NCBI GenBank assembly: GCA_020344055.1
Contig: CP070813.1
Coordinates: 1,539,954-1,573,116 of the forward strand
Length of the DNA: 33,163 bases
Direction: 5' to 3'
Origin: Candidatus Zixiibacteriota bacterium
GTDB taxonomy: Bacteria > Zixibacteria > MSB-5A5 > UBA10806
The notes under the pieces were generated by a model, which had not been told where the DNA came from, searched no databases, and worked only from the letters and a program-made list of their open reading frames with translations. Position numbers and translations under genes: made by a program. Positions 24,705-32,717 of this stretch are shown piece after piece. The number at the start of each line of letters is the position of its first letter. Position 1 is the stretch's first letter.

Positions 24705-25618
24705 TTCCTTAAATCCCTTCTCTCCGATTTACCCCTGGTAACGAAAAACGCGATATTGCCCACTACGATAAAAAGCATAACAAATATGTGAGCCATGGTC
24801 TGGCTGGTCATGGACATGGTGGCCCTGGCTCTATGACCCACCAGCCTCTCAAACTCCGCGCCCCCTTTCATACCGCCCAGTATACCGGTGAGCTGACCGG
24901 TATCGAGATAGGGATAAGCCAGAGGCGCCTGTACCGCGGTATTGCCCGCTCCCACCGGAACATGGAATCTATCGACAGCGAATTGAACCCATTCCACCGT
25001 TCCGGGATACCCGGCCGACAGGTTTAACACGAAATCGAAATCGGCCAACCTGTATATCCCTTCCATTATGGGAAATTCTTTCTGGGGACGACCGAACCGA
25101 CGGTCGGACGGGAACGTAGCTTCAAAAGATGTTCCCATGCGCTGTATCACCAGTTCCTGTCCTACCTGAAATCCGAGATTTATAAAATCGATGCCGTAAC
25201 GAGCCGTATCCTCGCCGACAACAACCAGGTCGGCGCCGAAATAAAGGGTATCCCCATTTTCCACAATGAGTTCGTCGTCGGATTCGTTGATATCCTCGAT
25301 AGCTCTATTGCCCTGGATCGGCCCCTGAGGCCATAATCCTATGATTATAAACCTCAGGTCGTTGGCCACGAAATACTTAAAGGCCGCCTCGGCCATCGGC
25401 TGCAATTCCGGTTCGGAACCGGGGTCGTAGTCGCACGATACCAGTATCTTGGCCCCCCTGGGAAGATCCTCCAGGGCGTCGTATAATATCTGGACTTCTC
25501 TGGTTACCGGAATGGGAAGACCGATCTGCAGGAAAATCGGAACGGAAAGCGCCAGGAATATAACCACGAATATTGCGCGCCTGTCTATGGTAAGTAATCT
25601 TTCCCAGAACTTATTCAT
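24701..25618 (-). CDS. Module protein C1: two-helix membrane protein with a large extracytoplasmic domain
   Basis: 305-residue paralogue of C2 (19087-19917). A basic N-terminus and TM1 (~15-34) lead to an extracytoplasmic domain of ~235 residues, TM2 (~275-295) and a strongly basic tail (RGKSERRDLRK). The domain starts with KILVSCDYDPGSEPELQPMAEA, giving the shared pattern DY.P.(S/T)..ELQPMA.A. The YGIDFINLGFQVGQE segment matches YGEDYVFLGYKP in C2. Near TM2 lies GQLTGILGGMKGGAEFERLVG. It carries ~30 more residues than C2 in the middle of the domain, so the two ectodomains may bind different partners. The start ATG 25618 is three bases after the B1 stop. Family unnamed to my knowledge. Confidence 0.85.
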   Translation of the reverse strand: MNKFWERLLTIDRRAIFVVIFLALSVPIFLQIGLPIPVTREVQILYDALEDLPRGAKILVSCDYDPGSEPELQPMAEAAFKYFVANDLRFIIIGLWPQGPIQGNRAIEDINESDDELIVENGDTLYFGADLVVVGEDTARYGIDFINLGFQVGQELVIQRMGTSFEATFPSDRRFGRPQKEFPIMEGIYRLADFDFVLNLSAGYPGTVEWVQFAVDRFHVPVGAGNTAVQAPLAYPYLDTGQLTGILGGMKGGAEFERLVGHRARATMSMTSQTMAHIFVMLFIVVGNIAFFVTRGKSERRDLRK

Positions 25619-25621
25619 GTC

Positions 25622-26275
25622 TCACTCTCCCCCCAGATGCGACCGTTCGATCCCGAGAATTATCCGCAGCGATGTCGACACAATCCCCAGAGAGATCCCG
25701 ATCATAATGGCCCTCTGACCGGCAACATTGAAATAGTTCATAATCACATTGGACAAATTCGAAAGCCTCCATCCCTCGGGCAGATAAATGGTGATCCAAT
25801 CGCCGAAAGGCGTCCTGCCGGCCATGACGATAAAGGCCGCCAGAAGCAGAACCGTGGCCTGGGCGTTTCTGGCACGGAACGCCCGGTAGGAAGCCGAAGC
25901 CACAAAGAAAGCCAGGAGTGCGAACATGGTGGCGCTCAATGGAGAATAGATATTCCGATAGAGCCAGTCGTAACCCGATCCCTGTTCGAGGTATTGCCTG
26001 CCGCCGGAGAAAAACAGCCCCACGATCAAGATAAGAAAGAATGAGACGATAGTGGTGACCGCGAAAAACCAGTCTTTATCTTTTTTATATACTTTTTCAA
26101 AGGATATTTTCATCAGGTTCAGGCCGCCGAGCCAGATGGCGAAGGCAGAGATTATGGAATACCAGTCGGAGAAGGTCTCGGACAGCTCCCTCATGGGAGA
26201 ATGGGGCACGAAGAACTGGATGAAGAAAGTAATTCCGACTATAGCGGTGAGAATAAGCGGTATCTCTCGCCTCAA
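25622..26275 (-). CDS. Module protein B1: six-helix membrane protein of unknown function
   Basis: 217-residue paralogue of B2 (19917-20567), with six predicted helices. The TTG start at 26275 gives MRREIPL, matching the ATG-initiated MRREVPL of B2, and GGGAGAGG sits four bases upstream, so TTG is well supported. Conserved segments: FVPH after helix 1, ATMFALLAFF with YRAFRA, IVMAGRTPFGD, LPEGWRLS and the C-terminal ILGIERSHLGG. These loops keep charged residues at fixed places, which argues for a specific assembly role. It is 12 bases after A1 and three before C1. No enzymatic signature. Confidence 0.85.
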   Translation of the reverse strand: MRREIPLILTAIVGITFFIQFFVPHSPMRELSETFSDWYSIISAFAIWLGGLNLMKISFEKVYKKDKDWFFAVTTIVSFFLILIVGLFFSGGRQYLEQGSGYDWLYRNIYSPLSATMFALLAFFVASASYRAFRARNAQATVLLLAAFIVMAGRTPFGDWITIYLPEGWRLSNLSNVIMNYFNVAGQRAIMIGISLGIVSTSLRIILGIERSHLGGE

Positions 26276-26287
26276 GAAACCTCTCCC

Positions 26288-27871
26288 TTAATTGACATTG
26301 AACATCCTTTGAATGGTGTCAACAATCTCGCTTCCCGTAAAGGCCCCTAAAGTAGCGATAATGACAAAAATCAAAGCTAAGGAGAGGAATATGAGCTTTC
26401 CGCCCAGATCCTGTCCTTTCAACGAACCCAGCAGCTTGGGCTCTCTGGAGAGATAAGCCGAGGCCGCGAAAAGCTCCTCGCCGATAAGGGTGTAGTCACA
26501 GGCGGCCACGAAGAACGGCAGCTGGGCGGGCATGGCCGTCCCCGCTATCTGGATAGCCCCGATGGAATTTCCGGTTTCGGCCAGAATCAGGGATTCGGCG
26601 AAAAAGGCTCCCTGATAAAATACGGTGGCCGGTTTTTTCCTGATCACCAGACCGTCGACACCGGCGGCATATCCGAATTGATCATCGGTGAGATAATAGA
26701 CGATATCATCATTATAAAAATCCGGCCTGCCGGCGTTAAGATACGATTCCTTGACAATTTCCCTTGCCGCAACCATTACCAGGGACCTCGAGACGGGGAC
26801 CTCCAGTTTCGTCTCATACTGAGCGGTAAGCCTGGCCACCCGGCCCAGGATGGTCAAACCGGCGATGGTCTGCATGTTATTCATATCCTGTATCCCGGGT
26901 ACGTAAAATATCGCCTTGCCCATTTCAGTGGCGCGCCCCACAGCCTCGTCAACCGCCTCCAATCCGCCGATCTTCCTGATAAACAGTTCTTTTCCGGCTT
27001 TGGCCCGGTTAATAAAATATAGTATTGAACCGATCAACAAACCAAGCAGCACCAGAGACACTCCGCGTCCGGTATGGAACCATTGCTGGCTGGATTTAAC
27101 AGGCCCGAATATTTCGGAATTCGCCTCATAGCCGTTCCATTTCGCGGCTACATAATAATAATACTCGACACCATTAATAATATCCCTGCCGTCGGCAATA
27201 ATCTTTACCTGCCTTTCGGAATCGGAAACGCCGCTGGTAGTCTCCCCCACTTTCTCAAAAGGACCATCCGGGCTGGCGCCGCGGTATATATCATAGCCTT
27301 TAAAGCGTTCGCTTCTGGCGGCGTCGCTGGCGGATATTTTCCATTCCAGAGTGATTGAACCTCCGTTATCATTCGGAGTGTCGTAAGCTTTCAACTGTGT
27401 CGGAGGAAAGGCGATAATATCCGGGACTTCAATCGGCTCCTCGCCTGCGGGCCCGGGAGTTGCCGTAATGGGGCCGAAGACGTTTGATTCGATTATTTCA
27501 CCGTCAACTTCGGCGACGACCTTATAAAAATAATCGCCTCCTGCGACCACCGCGATATCCCGGAATTGTCTCGAGATTTGAGTCGATCGGGGAACATCGA
27601 AGCTTACGGTCCCTATCTCCTCGAAAGGCCCCTGCTGGTATTGAGATCTCAGGATCCTGTAATCCGGGAAATAGGCGGCGGCCTCGTCATCTCCTTCCAG
27701 AGTAAACCAGCTTAACGTCACCGATCCCGCAGTATCATAAGGAGTTAAAACAGCGGTTAAATCGTAGGGGGGATAGGAAACCGAGGGAGGCTGAGGTTTT
27801 TTATGAATAAGCCATATCAGAAAAGGCAAAATAACTATTATAAAAATTCCCGATGCGACTTTATTGGCCAA
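26288..27871 (-). CDS. Module protein A1: two FN3 domains, membrane helix and conserved cytoplasmic domain
   Basis: 527 residues, the long form of A2. A TTG at 27871 begins an N-terminal anchor (IFIIVILPFLIWLI). Two fibronectin type III domains follow, at ~35-140 (YRILRSQ, YFYKVVAE) and ~155-270 (GYDIYRG, YYYYVAAK). TM at ~276-297 is followed by NRAKAGKELFIRK, placing the conserved domain (~305-490) in the cytoplasm; it contains DEAVGRATEMGKAIFYVPG, GRPDFYNDD and ACDYTLIGEELFAASAYLS. A final helix (LIFLSLALIFVIIATLGAF) ends near the C-terminus. It is the first gene of the module and follows an AT-rich divergent region. Likely an envelope-spanning sensor, anchor or scaffold; no known enzyme motif. 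The cytoplasmic domain may be DUF6754 (memory, unverified). Confidence 0.87.
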   Translation of the reverse strand: MANKVASGIFIIVILPFLIWLIHKKPQPPSVSYPPYDLTAVLTPYDTAGSVTLSWFTLEGDDEAAAYFPDYRILRSQYQQGPFEEIGTVSFDVPRSTQISRQFRDIAVVAGGDYFYKVVAEVDGEIIESNVFGPITATPGPAGEEPIEVPDIIAFPPTQLKAYDTPNDNGGSITLEWKISASDAARSERFKGYDIYRGASPDGPFEKVGETTSGVSDSERQVKIIADGRDIINGVEYYYYVAAKWNGYEANSEIFGPVKSSQQWFHTGRGVSLVLLGLLIGSILYFINRAKAGKELFIRKIGGLEAVDEAVGRATEMGKAIFYVPGIQDMNNMQTIAGLTILGRVARLTAQYETKLEVPVSRSLVMVAAREIVKESYLNAGRPDFYNDDIVYYLTDDQFGYAAGVDGLVIRKKPATVFYQGAFFAESLILAETGNSIGAIQIAGTAMPAQLPFFVAACDYTLIGEELFAASAYLSREPKLLGSLKGQDLGGKLIFLSLALIFVIIATLGAFTGSEIVDTIQRMFNVN

Positions 27872-28149
27872 AATCCGCCGCTCTCCGCCTAATTCAACAA
27901 TAATAACTTATGTAAATAGAGACAATTAACTGGATTATTTTGTTGCCTGATTAAATTCAAGTTTCTCCCGTTCTCAATCCAATAATAAATCGACCGTTAA
28001 AATGTCACCCCTTCAATAATAAGTCAAGAGAAATTTCCCATTTATTTTTTATTAATTCCGATTCGGCCGCCATAATTTTTTCACAAAATATTTTAAAAAG
28101 CGCATAAATGGATTGACAAAATAGACCGCCCGTGGTATGCGTTTTTTCC
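27872..28149. other. AT-rich divergent intergenic region
   Basis: This region separates the minus-strand module from the plus-strand CarA-like gene. It contains the plus-strand promoter described at 28113-28141. For the minus strand, TTGACT at 28026-28021 and TTGAAT near 27961 are possible -35 elements, but neither has a convincing -10. No gene, RNA or terminator is evident. Confidence 0.5.
28113..28141 (+). promoter_or_regulatory. Candidate promoter for the CarA-like gene, predicting a leaderless mRNA
   Basis: TTGACA (28113-28118), 17 bases, then TATGCG (28136-28141). Initiation 7-8 bases downstream falls at 28148-28149, immediately before ATG 28150. It also rules out the in-frame GTG at 28132, which would be inside the promoter. 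Confidence 0.5.
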
Positions 28150-29229
28150 ATGCGCGGTTATCTTGCGATAAAAGGTATAGGCACTTTTTCCGGTTCTTAT
28201 TTCGGATGGCAGGGTCCCTGTGCGGGAGAGATTATCAAATTCCAGTCCCTTTACTTCTGCTGGGATATCCTGACCGACCCGGCTTATAAAAAGAAAATCG
28301 TCATTACCGATTCCATGGCCATTGACGATCGACAGCCGACTCCGGACGAGATACAGTCTTTTATGCCTCATCTGGAGGGCATCGTATTCCTGGGGAATAT
28401 AGTTGCGGGCGGAAACGGCTCCGGAAAAAACATATTGAAAAGCTATTTCGAGACCAACAGGATCGCCGGTTTTGTTCCCGATAGAAAAGAATTGTTGAAA
28501 GACATCCTGGAGTTTTCATGCCTTACTACGGGCTGTATAAACAGAAGCCGCGAGGCGGCCATTAAAGGATCCGTATCGCCTGTGCTTCTGGACAGAAAAG
28601 ACCTGAAATCGGTATCCGCCCCCGAGGAGTTTTTCTGGGACCTTGCCACCGGCGATCTTCCGGAAGAAAAACATGTCGTGGCCGTATGGGATTTCGGCGC
28701 AAATTATAATCTATTCCGGAGCCTCAGGCTTCTGGGGTGCCGGGTTCGAATAGTGCCGTCGCATACGGACCCCGAAGACATAGTTGCCCTCCACCCGGAT
28801 GCCGTGGTTATAGCCGGAGGACCCGCCGCCGCAAGAAATTCGGATACGTACTTACCGAAGATAGAAAGAATGATCGGGATACGGCCGCTGCTGGGCGTCG
28901 GAGGCGGGGCCGCGCTTCTGGCCCGGGCGCTGGGAATAAAAACCAAACCTATCGGATTCCCTCATTTCGGTAACTCCATCCCGGTAGAGGATACCGAGAC
29001 CGGCAAAATCGAGGCCTCCTATCAAACTCACTCCATTGCCATCGACCCCGGATCAGCGCGTGAATCAGAGGTTACGATTACTCAGGTCAATGTATGTGAC
29101 GGCAGCATCGAGGGTTTCGCCGTACCCGAGTACGAGACCGCGGGGTCATTCTGCCTGCCCACGGTGGAATACCTTCCCGGCTATTTCAAAGGCTTTTTCG
29201 AATCCCTCAGGGTTTCTCACGTGAGCTAG
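28150..29229 (+). CDS. CarA-like protein with degenerate glutaminase site
   Basis: 359-residue relative of the carbamoyl-phosphate synthase small subunit. The N-terminal domain keeps MRGYLAIKGIGTFSGSYFG and DILTDPAY (compare GYQEILTDPSY). The C-terminal class I amidotransferase domain keeps VWDFGANYNLFRSLRLLGCRV, VVPSHT-like IVPSHTDPEDIVALHPDAV and FGNSIPVED. The active site is gone: GICLGHQ is GVGGGAA (Cys to G251, HQ to A254-A255), NGPGDP is GGPAAA, and QFHPEA is LPTVEY (His to T338, only E340 kept). It cannot hydrolyse glutamine by the known mechanism. No carB is next to it. The frame is intact along its length, which argues that it is maintained rather than decaying. It may have a regulatory or binding role; unknown. 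Confidence 0.82.
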   Translation: MRGYLAIKGIGTFSGSYFGWQGPCAGEIIKFQSLYFCWDILTDPAYKKKIVITDSMAIDDRQPTPDEIQSFMPHLEGIVFLGNIVAGGNGSGKNILKSYFETNRIAGFVPDRKELLKDILEFSCLTTGCINRSREAAIKGSVSPVLLDRKDLKSVSAPEEFFWDLATGDLPEEKHVVAVWDFGANYNLFRSLRLLGCRVRIVPSHTDPEDIVALHPDAVVIAGGPAAARNSDTYLPKIERMIGIRPLLGVGGGAALLARALGIKTKPIGFPHFGNSIPVEDTETGKIEASYQTHSIAIDPGSARESEVTITQVNVCDGSIEGFAVPEYETAGSFCLPTVEYLPGYFKGFFESLRVSHVS

Positions 29230-29524
29230 TCAGAATTATCATTTATTCGGATCGGTAATCTCCGTTCTTGATAAATTTCTTATGAGTTCAATCTAAATTC
29301 CTCCATGCTGGAGAGTAAAATACTACTTGACAGTCTATTTTATTATTTTTATTATTAAGAAAAGACTTTTCTTCGATACGGCTTCCTCGCTTGTCACCAG
29401 GTTCTAAGGTTTCACGCTTTTTTGTAAACCAAAAACAGAAGGTATTAGGGAAAAAACTGGTAAATAGTCAAAGAGCATCGAACGATGGCTTCTTGCGGAA
29501 ATCATTTTATCAAAGCGTATAGTT
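29230..29524 (+). other. Intergenic region with long leader of the SBBP gene
   Basis: Holds the promoter at 29327-29355, a small hairpin CTCCA-TGC-TGGAG just upstream of it without a T-run (not a convincing terminator), and a predicted untranslated leader of about 160 bases. A possible stem GGTTT/AAACC occurs at 29409-29431. I recognise no riboswitch and no supported small gene. Confidence 0.5.
29327..29355 (+). promoter_or_regulatory. Candidate sigma70-type promoter for the SBBP protein gene
   Basis: TTGACA (29327-29332), 17 bases, TATTAT (29350-29355). This is the best promoter match in the window, predicting initiation near 29362. Confidence 0.6.
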
Positions 29525-32500
29525 ATGAAAGGGGAATTTGTTATGTTAGTAATCTGCATCGCTCTTTTGATGGCAACCAACGCCGTCGGAAACTCCATTC
29601 CGGATTCCGACATAGGTGCAAATAACCGGGCGATCCGTAATTTCGCCAGGCAGCCTATCGGATTTATTGAGAACCGCGGGCAGTTTGAGGCGGGAGTATG
29701 CTTTCAGGCCTCGCGGCCCGGCGTAACATTTCGCTTTCAGAGAAATGAATTCAGCTATATTTTTGAGGTAAACGAGGCATCTAATAACGAATACCCTGCG
29801 ATCCCGGGGAAAAAGTATTATCGGGAAATGCCGGTAATTTCAAATCCACCTTGCGAGAGGGAAATAATACAGATAACGGCGCGTCTTATGGGAAGCAATC
29901 CCGATCCGGTTGTTTTGAGCGGGGAGAAAGCGCCCGGACGTGTCAACTATTTTATCGGGAACGACCCGAATAGTTGGATTACGGATATTCCCTTATATTC
30001 AGATATCGTATATAGCGAGATATATCCTCTGACCGATCTCAGATTTTCGGGCGACAGTCGCTCGCTGAAATATGAGTTTATCCTGAATCCCGGCGCAGAT
30101 CTCTCATTGATTGAGGTTCAGTATGATGGTATTGAAGAAATATCAATCACGCCCTCAGGGGAACTCTGTATTAAAACCCGATTTGGAGAAATTTACGAAA
30201 AACCTCCATATATATATCAGACGATTAATGGCATAAAAAAATCTATCTCCGGCCAATTCCGGTTAACCGGCGTAAATACATTCGGTTTTTCCCTGAATGA
30301 AGATTATTACAAAAATTTTCAGCTTATTATCGATCCGGAACTCAGTTACAGCACTTATCTGGGAGGTTCGGGACAGGATTGGGCACATGATATAACGCTT
30401 GACCCGGAAAGGAATATATATATTACCGGATTTTCAGGGTCTGCAAATTACCCCACCGCGGAACCGTACAGTGGCACCATGAATGGTTCCGGCGACATAA
30501 TTATTTCAAAACTCTCGGCCTCGGGCGATTCCCTTATCTACAGCACCTTTTTAGGCGGGTCGAGCTACGATTGGGCAACCGGCATCCGGCTCGATGGATC
30601 CGGCAATATGTACATTACCGGGATAACATATTCATCGGATTTCCCGACGGTCAACGCTTACGATGATAGCTTTAACGGGGGGGACTACGACGCAGTTGTA
30701 TGCAAGCTATCTGCCGACGGCGATTCTCTTCTTTACAGCACTTTCTTGGGCGGATCCGATTACGACGATGCTGATTGCATCGACGTTTTACAGGACGGCT
30801 CCGCGTATATTTGCGGAACAACTCAATCGCCAAATTTCCCGACACTTAATGCTTACGACAGCAGTCTGACCGGGACTATGGATGCATTTGTTACCAGATT
30901 TACGCAGGCCGGAGATTCGCTTGTCTACAGCACATTCCTGGGCGGGGGTAGTGATGAATACGGTCAGGGAATAGCGGTCGATAAAGAGGGAAATGCCTAC
31001 ATTTCCGGACAGACGACTTCCTCCGATTTTCCAACCGTCAATTATTATGACGACAGCCTGGGCGGTTGGGCGGATGCATTTATATGTAAACTCCCCCCCT
31101 CAGGCGATTCCTTGATAAACAGCACCTACATCGGCGGCTCCGACTATGATGACTGCTGGGATATTGATATCGACTACGACGGTAACTTTTATATCACGGG
31201 TTCGGCGATGTCTGCTGATTTCCCGACCTTCAACGCTTATGACGATAGTCACAACGGAAATGATGACATTTTTGTTACAAAATTATCGGACACCGGAAAT
31301 TCCCTCGTATTTAGCACATTTCTGGGAGGAGCAGAAGACGATGTCGGCTACGGGATCGCGGTCGATGATTATAATAATGTTTGCATAACCGGACGGACTT
31401 CGTCCTCCAATTTTCCGACGGTCGACGCTTACGATGATAGTTATAACGGATCTGCCGACGTTTTTGCAGCTCGATTTTCTAACACGGGTCAGGACCTGCA
31501 GTACAGCACCTTTCTTGGAGGATCCTCACAGGAAAGATGTGATGATATCGCGGTCGATATCCTGGGTAACGCTTATATTGCCGGCTGGACCGAATCCTCA
31601 GATTATCCGACGGTGAATCCCTATAGCGGCAGCAATAGCGGCTATTGGGATGTCATCGTATCAAAAATCTCTTTCGGGAAATATTCGCCGGTCGCTTATT
31701 GGGCGCTTGATGAAGGCGCGGACACAACCGCGTACGATTCTACGGCAAACCATAACGACGGCGCAATTGTGGGCGCCGATTGGGTAACCGGCCGCCACGG
31801 ATTCGGACTGCAATTTTCTTATTATGGTGATGACGCGGTCATTGTACCACACTCTCCCAGCCTGGATATTACCGAACCTTTTGTAATTGAAGCCTGGGTA
31901 AAACCTACCGATGTATCAGATTATCTGGTGATTGTAGACAAATATGAATATGATATGGGAACCGGGCTGGAATATGGTTATACCTTCTATATAAATAATG
32001 ATAATAGATTAAGGCTTACTGTTTATTCCGGAGATAACGGCCAGAGAACGGTTATAGGAACATCATATATTTCCGACGACACCTGGCATCACGTGGCCGG
32101 GAAGTACGACGGTAATCATGCCAGCGTTTTTGTCGACGGCTTTAAGGAAAAAGAAAGCGATTGGGCGTATACACCGGCTTCGACAGATATGAACCTCGGA
32201 ATCGGCTTCAGGCTCAGCGGATGGGGAATCTGGACTCCTTTCAATGGGGTAATCGATGAGGTCCGGATTTTTTCGGGTGGTCTACCCGCCTGTGATTATG
32301 TTGTCGGCGATGTAAACGGCAGCGACAGCTACAACGGCCTGGATATTACTTATGGCGTCAACTTCTTCAAGGGTAGCTCGGATCCGATGTGTCCGTTTGG
32401 CTCCTGTTCGATTCCTCCCTGCGACTCATTCTTCTACTGCGGTGATGTTAATGGCAGCTGTTCATATAATGGCCTGGATATTACTTATGGGGTAAATTAC

Positions 32501-32626
32501 TTCAAAGGGGGAGCGGATCCAATTCCCTGCTCAAATTGCCCGCCGGGCGAAGGGATTGTGAGCTTTATAAAGTCAGATCAGTCAAACGAACCATCATCTA
32601 CCTCGGAAAAACGAGTTAAATATTAA
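29525..32626 (+). CDS. Secreted SBBP beta-propeller / LamG-like / double dockerin-like protein
   Basis: 1033-residue exported surface or secreted protein. The signal peptide has the core MLVICIALLMATNAVG. Two starts compete: ATG 29525 (gives a Lys in the n-region) and ATG 29543 (AAAGGGG eight bases upstream). Residues ~40-270 form the N-terminal region usual in SBBP-repeat proteins (GFIENRGQFEAGVCF). Residues 274-719 hold seven ~63-residue SBBP repeats (YSTFLGGS..D.A..I..D..GN.YITG.T.SSDFPT), enough for a seven-bladed propeller. Residues ~720-918 are a LamG/concanavalin-like domain (YWALDEGA, FVIEAWVKP, WHHVAGKYDG, GVIDEVRIF). Residues 928-1000 carry two dockerin-like calcium-binding repeats (YNGLDITYGVN). 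Probable role: adhesion, glycan binding or display at the cell surface. Ligand unknown. Confidence 0.92.
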   Translation: MKGEFVMLVICIALLMATNAVGNSIPDSDIGANNRAIRNFARQPIGFIENRGQFEAGVCFQASRPGVTFRFQRNEFSYIFEVNEASNNEYPAIPGKKYYREMPVISNPPCEREIIQITARLMGSNPDPVVLSGEKAPGRVNYFIGNDPNSWITDIPLYSDIVYSEIYPLTDLRFSGDSRSLKYEFILNPGADLSLIEVQYDGIEEISITPSGELCIKTRFGEIYEKPPYIYQTINGIKKSISGQFRLTGVNTFGFSLNEDYYKNFQLIIDPELSYSTYLGGSGQDWAHDITLDPERNIYITGFSGSANYPTAEPYSGTMNGSGDIIISKLSASGDSLIYSTFLGGSSYDWATGIRLDGSGNMYITGITYSSDFPTVNAYDDSFNGGDYDAVVCKLSADGDSLLYSTFLGGSDYDDADCIDVLQDGSAYICGTTQSPNFPTLNAYDSSLTGTMDAFVTRFTQAGDSLVYSTFLGGGSDEYGQGIAVDKEGNAYISGQTTSSDFPTVNYYDDSLGGWADAFICKLPPSGDSLINSTYIGGSDYDDCWDIDIDYDGNFYITGSAMSADFPTFNAYDDSHNGNDDIFVTKLSDTGNSLVFSTFLGGAEDDVGYGIAVDDYNNVCITGRTSSSNFPTVDAYDDSYNGSADVFAARFSNTGQDLQYSTFLGGSSQERCDDIAVDILGNAYIAGWTESSDYPTVNPYSGSNSGYWDVIVSKISFGKYSPVAYWALDEGADTTAYDSTANHNDGAIVGADWVTGRHGFGLQFSYYGDDAVIVPHSPSLDITEPFVIEAWVKPTDVSDYLVIVDKYEYDMGTGLEYGYTFYINNDNRLRLTVYSGDNGQRTVIGTSYISDDTWHHVAGKYDGNHASVFVDGFKEKESDWAYTPASTDMNLGIGFRLSGWGIWTPFNGVIDEVRIFSGGLPACDYVVGDVNGSDSYNGLDITYGVNFFKGSSDPMCPFGSCSIPPCDSFFYCGDVNGSCSYNGLDITYGVNYFKGGADPIPCSNCPPGEGIVSFIKSDQSNEPSSTSEKRVKY
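30344..31680 (+). repeat. Seven tandem SBBP coding repeats
   Basis: Seven units of ~190 bases, each encoding a (Y/F)ST(F/Y)LGG start, an NxYI(T/S)G middle and an FPTxxAY segment. The repeats are diverged in DNA, so they are ancient rather than a recent expansion. Confidence 0.9.
32306..32520 (+). repeat. Two dockerin-like repeats
   Basis: GDVNGSDSYNGLDITYG and GDVNGSCSYNGLDITYG begin at residues 928 and 973, 45 apart. Asp/Asn/Ser positions fit an EF-hand-like calcium loop. A Cys-rich linker lies between them. Confidence 0.85.
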
Positions 32627-32709
32627 ACACAAAAATCGGCTTTAATTGAAGGGAAAATAAATAAAAAGATTTTCGGGGAATATGTTTTTAATAGAACCCA
32701 TTCGCAAGG

Positions 32710-32714
32710 GGAGG
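32710..32714 (+). promoter_or_regulatory. Shine-Dalgarno for the last gene
   Basis: GGAGG within AAGGGGAGG lies three bases before ATG 32718; the spacing is short for 32718 and would suit ATG 32727 (MKKMTS) better. Confidence 0.5.
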
Positions 32715-32717
32715 AAA

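Larger units (their letters stand above)
23949..27871 (-). repeat. Four-gene membrane module, copy 1 (A1-B1-C1-D1)
   Basis: Same gene order as 18355-21806. Within the copy, gene gaps are 12, 3 and -4 bases. The copy differs in having an extra FN3 domain in A and a longer ectodomain in C. Confidence 0.9.

Noticed and set aside
18355..27871. Recent segmental duplication or mobile element around the modules
   Set aside because: The two copies are far apart in sequence, domain content differs, and I see no flanking repeats, integrase or transposase.
29364..29520. Riboswitch in the leader of the SBBP gene
   Set aside because: I could not match it to a known riboswitch core; only short possible stems are visible.
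30344..31680. CRISPR or satellite repeat array
   Set aside because: The ~190-base periodicity is protein-coding, units are diverged, and each encodes an SBBP propeller blade.
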